From an uncultured bacterium (GTDB lineage Bacteria; Acidobacteriota; UBA890), in contig CALAKE010000295.1 in assembly GCA_937922775.1 (NCBI GenBank), positions 1 through 5,247 of the forward strand: a DNA stretch of 5,247 nt. Reading direction: 5' to 3'. Below the pieces are notes generated by a model, which was given only the letters and a program-made list of their open reading frames with translations, was not told where the DNA came from and searched no databases. Each line of letters opens with the position of its first letter. Within the stretch, counting starts at the first letter, position 1. The position numbers were made by a program, and so were the translations under genes. Shown in pieces: positions 1 to 4,168 of this stretch.

Positions 1-777
1 TGCCTCGTGGACGATCTCACTCAGCGAAACATCGTCGCGGAACGGGCTGTGGTGAAAGAGGAGGAGGCGCTCAACGCTGGCATCTCGAGCCAGCCTTGTT
101 GCCTCCAGCCAGGTGCTGTGCCCCCAGCCGCGATGGCGTTCGTAGTCAGCCGGTGTGTACTGGGCGTCGTACACCAGAATGTCGGCGTCCTTCGAGTGTT
201 CGAGGACGATGGCATCGATCTCGGGATCACCATGCTCGTGGTCGGACGCGTACACGATGATTGCGCCTGCCGACTCGACTCGGTATCCGGTTGCGCCCTG
301 CGGGTGATTCAGAGGGAACGGGAGAATGTTTGCGTCCGCGATGGCCAGAGGTTCATGCTCGATCTCCACCAGGTGCCGATGCGCCGGAAACTCGCTGAAA
401 TCGACCGGGAAATACGGCTCGCGTATTTGCCCTTCGAGGACATCTTCAAGGCTGACGGCCGTACGGTGAGCGCGGAAGGTGATCTCGTTGTCCTCGTGAT
501 TGAGTGGCGCGAAAAAGGGCAGGCCGTGAATGTGGTCGAGGTGAAAGTGGGTGAAAAAGACGCTCAGGGAAAGCGGCTGCCCTTCAGCTTCCTCGATCAA
601 TGAGTTGCCCAGATCTCGGATTCCCGTGCCCGCATCGAACACCAGCACCTGGCCCCCCGGCAGACGCACCTCCAAACAGGAGGTGTTACCCCCGTATCCG
701 AGATTCTCCTGGACCGGGGTGGGGATGGAACCTCGAACTCCCCAGATCTTCAGTTGTAGCCGGTGGTCATCGCTCAC
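1..777 (-). CDS. MBL-fold metallo-hydrolase (Lactamase_B_2 / PhnP-like), partial at C-terminus
   Basis: Reading the minus strand from GTG at 777 gives 259 codons without a stop, leaving the window at base 1. The protein opens with LKIWGVRGSIPTP and GYGGNTSC, typical of a bacterial MBL-fold hydrolase group. Residues 77-82 are HFHLDH, matching the HxHxDH dinuclear metal motif. Other probable ligands are H158 (in LNHPQG), D179 (in YASDHEHG) and H242 (in LFHHSP). The stretches EPYFPV, YDAQYT and GWGHST also fit this group. There is no signal peptide, so it is probably cytoplasmic. The family hydrolyses phosphodiester or related bonds; the substrate is unknown here. Some MBL enzymes (class II PDEs) cleave cyclic nucleotides, so a link to the divergent cyclase operon is possible but unproven. 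The fold call is secure and the function is not. The protein looks nearly complete, probably missing only a few tens of residues. Confidence 0.93.
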   Translation of the reverse strand, partial: MSDDHRLQLKIWGVRGSIPTPVQENLGYGGNTSCLEVRLPGGQVLVFDAGTGIRDLGNSLIEEAEGQPLSLSVFFTHFHLDHIHGLPFFAPLNHEDNEITFRAHRTAVSLEDVLEGQIREPYFPVDFSEFPAHRHLVEIEHEPLAIADANILPFPLNHPQGATGYRVESAGAIIVYASDHEHGDPEIDAIVLEHSKDADILVYDAQYTPADYERHRGWGHSTWLEATRLARDASVERLLLFHHSPFRDDVSLSEIVHEA

Positions 778-788
778 GGTAGATCCGT

Positions 789-794
789 CCTCCT
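789..794 (-). promoter_or_regulatory. Ribosome binding site deciding the GTG start of the MBL hydrolase
   Basis: On the minus strand a perfect AGGAGG lies 11 bases before the GTG at 777. No in-frame ATG is present nearby. The nearby minus-strand ATG at 770 is out of frame, so the GTG is the best start. A second AGGAGG lies at 808-813, 19 bases further upstream, with no in-frame ATG, GTG or TTG between the two. Confidence 0.65.
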
Positions 795-850
795 GTCCGA
801 TGTGCAGCCTCCTATCTTCTATTTTCTCCGTCTTGTTGCAACTACCCCTT

Positions 851-885
851 GACAGAATTCAGATAACAGGGTTTTGTTTTCTGTC
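851..885. repeat. Inverted repeat GACAGAA-N21-TTCTGTC (candidate operator)
   Basis: The 7-base arms at 851-857 and 879-885 are perfectly complementary. An inner AACA (865-868) and TGTT (875-878) extend the right arm directly and the left arm across a 7-base bulge. The right arm runs into TATTCTG. There is no T-tract, so this is unlikely to be a terminator; a protein-binding dyad is more likely. Confidence 0.5.
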
Positions 886-921
886 TATTCTGAACACGCC
901 TGGGAGGGCATTCAGTTTGGC

Positions 922-945
922 GACAGCGCGATCAGAATCGCTGTC
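922..945. repeat. Inverted repeat GACAGCG-N10-CGCTGTC (candidate operator)
   Basis: The 7-base arms at 922-928 and 939-945 are perfectly complementary. The outer five bases, GACAG and CTGTC, are the same as in the repeat at 851-885, and the right arm is again followed closely by a TTCTG (949-953). The shared GACAG...CTGTC edges suggest two sites for one regulator, although the spacers differ in length (21 against 10). Confidence 0.5.
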
Positions 946-959
946 TAGTTCTGGGCTCT

Positions 960-970
960 GCGCTCAGCGC
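960..970. repeat. Short palindrome GCGCT-C-AGCGC
   Basis: This 11-base palindrome has perfect 5-base arms around one central base. It is flanked by direct copies of GCTCTG at 955-960 and 969-974. It ends 53 bases before the chosen start of the oxidoreductase, which places it in the promoter-to-leader zone of the plus-strand operon. Confidence 0.4.
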
Positions 971-1014
971 TCTGTTCGCCAATGTGGAATCCGAGGCCTG
1001 TCGGCACCGATACC

Positions 1015-1020
1015 AAGGGG
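1015..1020 (+). promoter_or_regulatory. Ribosome binding site favouring the start at 1024
   Basis: AAGGGG lies just before ATG 1024, with a short gap of 3 bases. The alternative in-frame ATG at 982 has no purine-rich stretch before it and would add 14 residues that match no family feature. This supports 1024 as the start. Confidence 0.55.
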
Positions 1021-1023
1021 AAT

Positions 1024-2445
1024 ATGAGCTCCACAGACTGGGTTGAGACTCTCGATTTGGGGGAGATCGCGGAGATGCCCGCGGCAGGCTCTGATGCCTT
1101 GACGCTCGTAGACGGCTCTCGCGTGGCGGTGATTGGCGGTGGGCCGGCGGGCTCCATCTTCAGCTATTTCCTGCTCGAGATGGCGACACGCGTAGGGCTC
1201 GAGTTGAACGTCGACATCATTGAGCCGCGGGATTTCGAGAGGCCGGCGCCGATCGGCTGCAACATGTGCGGGGGCATCATCTCGGAGTCCCTGGTTCAGA
1301 ACCTGGCGACCGAGGGCATCAATCTGCCCGGCAAGGTAGTTCAGAGGGGCATCGATTCCTACATGTTGCACATGGACGTCGGCAGCGTGCGCATCGCTAC
1401 CCCCCTGCAGGAGATGAGGATTGGCGCCGTAACTCGCGGTCCCGGCCCGCGCGACGTGAAGGAGATGAAGTGGGAGAGCTTCGACCATCACCTGCTGAAG
1501 CGCTCCATCGAGGCCGGCGCCAAGGTGGTGCAGGGGCGAGTGGATCACGTCGACTGGACGGACGGTCGACCCCAGGTCCGCACGAAGGGCAACTTGCCGG
1601 AGACGTACGATCTGGTCGCAGTCGCCATGGGAGTGAACTCTCCCGGTCTGAAGCTCTTCGAGACTCTCGGCCTCGGATACGAGCGCCCATCTTCCACGAA
1701 GACGCTGATCCGCGAGTACTACCTGGGCGAGGAGGTCATCAACCGAACGCTGGGCAGCTCCATGCACGTCTTCCTGCTCGATATCCCACGGCTCGAGTTC
1801 GCGGCGATCATTCCCAAGGGGGACTACGTCAGCATGTGTCTCCTCGGGGAGGACATCGACAACGCCCTGGTCGAGGAGTTCGTCAACACGCCGGAAGTTC
1901 AGGGATGTATGCCGCCCGAGTGGAAAGCAGACGCTCGCTCGTGTCAGTGCATGCCGCGAATAGCCGTGCAGGGCGTGAAGAAACCCTTCGCCGACCGGGT
2001 CGTGTTCATCGGCGACTGCGGCGTTACCCGTTTGTACAAGGACGGCATCGGCGCGGCCTACCGAACTTCCAAGGCCGCGGCGCGCACGGCTGTCTTCGAA
2101 GGCATTTCCGAGGAGGCCTTTCGCCAGGGCTACCTGCCGGCATGCCGGACCATTGCCAACGACAATCTCATCGGCAAGGTCACGTTCCTGGCCACTCGGG
2201 TCATTCAGAAGACGCGGTTTGCACGCCGCGCAGTGCTGCGCATGACAAAGAAAGAGCAACAGAAGGAAGGCCATCGGCGCCGCATGAGCAGCGTTCTATG
2301 GGATATGTTCTCGGGCAGCGCACCTTACAAGGACATCTTCCTGCGGACTCTGCATCCGGCTTTTCTCGGCGGACTGTCCTGGTCTCTGCTAACTTCTGTC
2401 ATTCCAGCGAGCAAGAAGAAGAAAACCGAAGGGGCAAAGAAATGA
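1024..2445 (+). CDS. FAD-dependent oxidoreductase, geranylgeranyl reductase-like
   Basis: This 473-residue protein has a flavin/NAD(P) Rossmann motif VAVIGGGPAG at 34-43 after a 30-residue lead. Next comes CNMCGG at 79-84, resembling the Cys-Gly-Gly segment near the flavin in geranylgeranyl-reductase-like enzymes. The second FAD signature, FIGDCGVTRLYKDGIG at 328-343, is followed by a helix typical of the family. This group reduces isoprenoid or other hydrophobic double bonds; the substrate here is unknown. The C-terminus (about 390-473) is a basic extension with a hydrophobic stretch near 446-461 and a Lys-rich tail, suggesting peripheral membrane attachment (inference). Eight cysteines include a CxxC (79, 82) and a CxC (307, 309). 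It is the first gene of a three-gene operon and overlaps the next by four bases. Start 1024 is preferred over 982 because of the Shine-Dalgarno sequence. A generic FAD monooxygenase-type enzyme is the alternative. Confidence 0.88.
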   Translation: MSSTDWVETLDLGEIAEMPAAGSDALTLVDGSRVAVIGGGPAGSIFSYFLLEMATRVGLELNVDIIEPRDFERPAPIGCNMCGGIISESLVQNLATEGINLPGKVVQRGIDSYMLHMDVGSVRIATPLQEMRIGAVTRGPGPRDVKEMKWESFDHHLLKRSIEAGAKVVQGRVDHVDWTDGRPQVRTKGNLPETYDLVAVAMGVNSPGLKLFETLGLGYERPSSTKTLIREYYLGEEVINRTLGSSMHVFLLDIPRLEFAAIIPKGDYVSMCLLGEDIDNALVEEFVNTPEVQGCMPPEWKADARSCQCMPRIAVQGVKKPFADRVVFIGDCGVTRLYKDGIGAAYRTSKAAARTAVFEGISEEAFRQGYLPACRTIANDNLIGKVTFLATRVIQKTRFARRAVLRMTKKEQQKEGHRRRMSSVLWDMFSGSAPYKDIFLRTLHPAFLGGLSWSLLTSVIPASKKKKTEGAKK

Positions 2446-2813
2446 GTGGAGGGGCTCTCGGAAAGGTCTACCAGGACGGCGAAATCATCGTCCGGCAGGG
2501 CGACCACGGGGAAAGCATGTTCGTCATCCAGGCTGGGCAGGTGGAGGTCGTGGCCGAGCGCGAAGGCGAGGAGACTCTGCTGAGGGTTGCGCAGGCGGGG
2601 GAGCTTCTGGGAGAGATGGCGATCTTCGAGAAGCAGCCCAGGTCCGCGACACTTCGCGCGCTGGGTGAGGCCAAGGTCCTCACCATCGACAAGAAGAACT
2701 TCATGCGACGGATCAACGAAGACCCGACAATCGCGTTCCGCATTCTCGAGACGATGTCGCATCGGGTCCGCGAGCTCAGCAACGAGATCGTTCGGCTCAA
2801 GGCTGAGAAGTAG
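2442..2813 (+). CDS. Stand-alone cyclic-nucleotide-binding domain protein (CRP-type CNBD)
   Basis: This 123-residue protein is almost entirely one CNBD. The beta-roll begins at about residue 8 (KVYQDGEIIVRQGDHG). The phosphate-binding cassette at 53-70 reads GELLGEMAIFEKQPRSAT, with the Glu (E58) and Arg (R67) that hold the ribose and phosphate in CRP and PKA. S68 follows the Arg, as in E. coli CRP, and does not settle cAMP against cGMP. A single charged helix (about 95-123) ends the protein. There is no helix-turn-helix, kinase or channel domain, so any output must come from a partner. The start ATG overlaps the oxidoreductase stop as ATGA, with GAAGGGG at 2428-2434 as ribosome binding site, so translation is probably coupled. 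Inference: it senses the product of the downstream cyclase and acts on the flavoenzyme. The family call is secure; the partner is not. Confidence 0.93.
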   Translation: MSGGALGKVYQDGEIIVRQGDHGESMFVIQAGQVEVVAEREGEETLLRVAQAGELLGEMAIFEKQPRSATLRALGEAKVLTIDKKNFMRRINEDPTIAFRILETMSHRVRELSNEIVRLKAEK

Positions 2814-2833
2814 ATCAGGGTACAGGGATCGCT

Positions 2834-3835
2834 ATGAGCTCAGACGGGACAGACAGCGGCGTGCGCTACACGCCCCCAACAGCCACCGATGCGCAGCCTA
2901 GATTCCTGGTTGGTGGTGCCGGGGATGCTCCCGAAGGGCGCTACGTTTTCTATGAGCGGCTGGAGGTCGGCCGGGCCAACCCCGGGCGTGAGAATGCCCC
3001 GGGACTTCTCCTGGTAGATGATCCGACGGTCTCCTTTCGCCACTGCGTTGTCACGCAGTCGGCCGACGGCCGCTGCTTCCTCCGTGATGTCAGTCGCAAC
3101 GGCACGCGCCTCGATGGGAGGCGTCTTGTGCCCAACGTCGAGGCCGAGATGCAGCTCGGCCAGGTGATCGGCGTGGGTATGGGGCACACGTTTCGTCTCG
3201 AGGGAGAGATATCGTCTTTCGGCGCGGGCGTGCCGATGACGCATGGTCTCACCGCGGCGTCGCCGGGACAAACGGTGGCGACCGTCCTGGTGGGCGACAT
3301 CCGTGACTACACCGTGCTGGTGCGGAAGGCCCCTCCTGAGGAGCTGCAAAGGTCCGTCAGCATGGTATTCGAGGAGCTCACCAACGGTGTGATCCGTCAC
3401 GGTGGAACCGTGAAGGAGTACCAAGGCGACGCTATTTTCTCGTTCTGGGAGGGTTCGCTGGGAGGTGATCAGGGCGCCAAGGCCTGTCGGGCCGCGTTCG
3501 AGCTCGACAAGATGGCTCACGAGATCGCCGAGGATCCCTCTCTGTGGAACGTGCCGGGATTCGAGCTGCGCATGGATTGGGCGCTGGCGACCGGACCCGT
3601 GGTGATCGACACATTCGGCGGCCGAGTCCCCACCGGCCTCTCGATGATCGGCGAGCCCGTGGTTTTGGCCTTCCGCATGGAGAAGTTCGCCAACGACGAG
3701 ACGGGCTCGATTCTCGTTTGCCCGTTCACAAAAGAGCTTGCGTCCAGCGAGTTCGAGTTCCGCGACCTGGGTGAGCGGCACGCCAAGGGCTTCGACGCGC
3801 CCGACCACGTTTTCTCACTGGTCGGCGAGAAGTAA
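2834..3835 (+). CDS. FHA domain-class III adenylate/guanylate cyclase fusion
   Basis: This 333-residue protein begins with an FHA domain (about 38-122) carrying the phosphothreonine-reading residues G46-R47, S67 and H70 (SFRH) and N89-G90-T91 (SRNGT). A class III cyclase domain follows at about 146-330. Both metal-binding Asp are present: D155 in VGDIRDYT and D199 in YQGDAIF. The catalytic Arg is R281. Unusual residues are E195 at the position of the adenylyl-cyclase substrate-selecting Lys, S270 at the second selecting position, and V277 in place of the transition-state Asn. Product and activity are therefore uncertain. There is no membrane segment or signal peptide, so it is cytoplasmic. 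FHA binding to a Thr-phosphorylated partner may control it (family knowledge). It starts 20 bases after the CNBD gene, with a modest AGGGA before ATG 2834, and is the last gene of the operon. No clear terminator follows. Confidence 0.93.
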   Translation: MSSDGTDSGVRYTPPTATDAQPRFLVGGAGDAPEGRYVFYERLEVGRANPGRENAPGLLLVDDPTVSFRHCVVTQSADGRCFLRDVSRNGTRLDGRRLVPNVEAEMQLGQVIGVGMGHTFRLEGEISSFGAGVPMTHGLTAASPGQTVATVLVGDIRDYTVLVRKAPPEELQRSVSMVFEELTNGVIRHGGTVKEYQGDAIFSFWEGSLGGDQGAKACRAAFELDKMAHEIAEDPSLWNVPGFELRMDWALATGPVVIDTFGGRVPTGLSMIGEPVVLAFRMEKFANDETGSILVCPFTKELASSEFEFRDLGERHAKGFDAPDHVFSLVGEK

Positions 3836-3857
3836 TCGCTCCGGACTCCTTCCCGCA

Positions 3858-3929
3858 TGCGACCCTTGAATCGGAGTATCAAATCTTGTTGTCAATATTG
3901 TTGGCAATTTCGCGAAGTGCGACCCATGA
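3858..3929 (+). repeat. Pair of 12-base direct repeats, TGCGACCC(T/A)TGA, 60 bases apart
   Basis: TGCGACCCTTGA at 3858-3869 and TGCGACCCATGA at 3918-3929 match at 11 of 12 positions and start exactly 60 bases apart. They bracket the TTGTTG tandem repeat at 3886-3908. Function is unknown; a pair of regulator sites on one face of the helix, or the remnant of a duplication, are both possible. Confidence 0.5.
3886..3908 (+). repeat. Tandem direct repeat TTGTTG(T/G)CAAT
   Basis: Two 11-base units, at 3886-3896 and 3898-3908, differ at one base and are separated by one base (12-base period). A third, shorter copy, TTGTTGACA, lies at 4029-4037, where it includes the TTGACA that may be the -35 box of the downstream gene. 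This looks like a regulator-binding array rather than coding sequence. Confidence 0.55.
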
Positions 3930-3990
3930 GTATTGGCTGCAAGTCGCCGATCCGGTAGGTCATTATTGGTCATCAGAACATACCTGAAAC

Positions 3991-4079
3991 CCGGTCAAAT
4001 CAAGATTCTTCAGTCTCGATTCATCTTTTTGTTGACATAGTGGCGCCGGATGCTTGAAGATTCGCCGGTCAAATGAATC
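3991..4079. repeat. Direct repeat CCGGTCAAAT and inverted repeat GATTCAT/ATGAATC
   Basis: CCGGTCAAAT occurs at 3991-4000 and again at 4065-4074. Interleaved with it, GATTCAT at 4018-4024 is complementary to ATGAATC at 4073-4079. AAGATTC also occurs twice (4002-4008 and 4057-4063). The repeats surround the TTGACA hexamer at 4032-4037, consistent with a regulated promoter. Confidence 0.45.
4032..4062 (+). promoter_or_regulatory. Possible sigma-70-like promoter upstream of the propeller gene
   Basis: A perfect -35-like TTGACA is at 4032-4037. The best -10 candidates 18-19 bases downstream (4056-4062, around GAAGATT) match the consensus at only three of six positions. If real, the leader would be about 100 bases. 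The call rests mainly on the -35 match and the surrounding repeats, so it is weak. Confidence 0.25.
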
Positions 4080-4154
4080 TTTCACCAGGGAGGGGACCAT
4101 CCAGGTAGCCTTGTAATCGCGACGCCACTCGTGCGTCCAGGGGCTGCCTGCCTC

Positions 4155-4161
4155 AGGAAGG
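4155..4161 (+). promoter_or_regulatory. Ribosome binding site of the secreted propeller gene
   Basis: AGGAAGG lies 7 bases before ATG 4169. This is well placed and supports a start that gives a classical signal peptide. Confidence 0.75.
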
Positions 4162-4168
4162 TGCTGCC

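Larger units (their letters stand above)
778..1023. promoter_or_regulatory. Divergent intergenic region with clustered inverted repeats
   Basis: This 246-base region separates the minus-strand hydrolase from the plus-strand operon and must hold promoters for both. It contains three inverted repeats (listed separately) and five copies of the pentamer TTCTG or its complement CAGAA between 853 and 953. A TTGACA hexamer on the plus strand at 849-854 resembles a sigma-70 -35 box, but no convincing -10 box lies 16-18 bases downstream, so I do not call a promoter. Regulator-controlled divergent transcription is an inference from the dyads. Confidence 0.5.
3836..4168. other. Repeat-rich, AT-rich intergenic region
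   Basis: These 333 bases hold no credible gene on either strand. They are visibly more AT-rich than the flanking genes. They contain tandem TTGTTG-type repeats, a 12-base repeat at a 60-base period, a 10-base repeat and a 7-base inverted repeat, all listed separately or in the findings. I see no strong hairpin with a T-tract, so the operon terminator is unidentified. A short stem GACGC/GCGTC (4121-4125 and 4133-4137) lies in the leader of the next gene, too weak to call. I recognise no riboswitch. Confidence 0.6.

Noticed and set aside
7..603. A 198-codon plus-strand open frame
   Set aside because: It lies antisense to the MBL hydrolase, whose metal motif and family landmarks are clear; the plus-strand translation shows no domain.
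849..854. TTGACA as a plus-strand -35 box for the oxidoreductase operon
   Set aside because: The bases 16-18 positions downstream are T-rich with no acceptable -10 hexamer, so a promoter cannot be called.
964..2274. A 436-codon minus-strand open frame opposite the oxidoreductase
   Set aside because: It is a long antisense frame produced by GC-rich codon bias; its His/Arg/Leu-rich product resembles no protein family and the plus strand carries both FAD motifs.
2840..3808. A 322-codon minus-strand open frame opposite the FHA-cyclase
   Set aside because: It is antisense to a gene with complete FHA and cyclase motifs; no domain or ribosome binding site supports it.
3845..3877. Inverted repeat ACTCC/GGAGT just after the cyclase as a terminator
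   Set aside because: The stem is only five bases with a loop of more than 20 and no T-tract follows.
3945..4125. Possible cyclic-di-GMP (GEMM) riboswitch, prompted by GGTAGGT and GGTAGCC segments
   Set aside because: The conserved 5' part and the paired-stem layout of GEMM are absent; only short fragments match.
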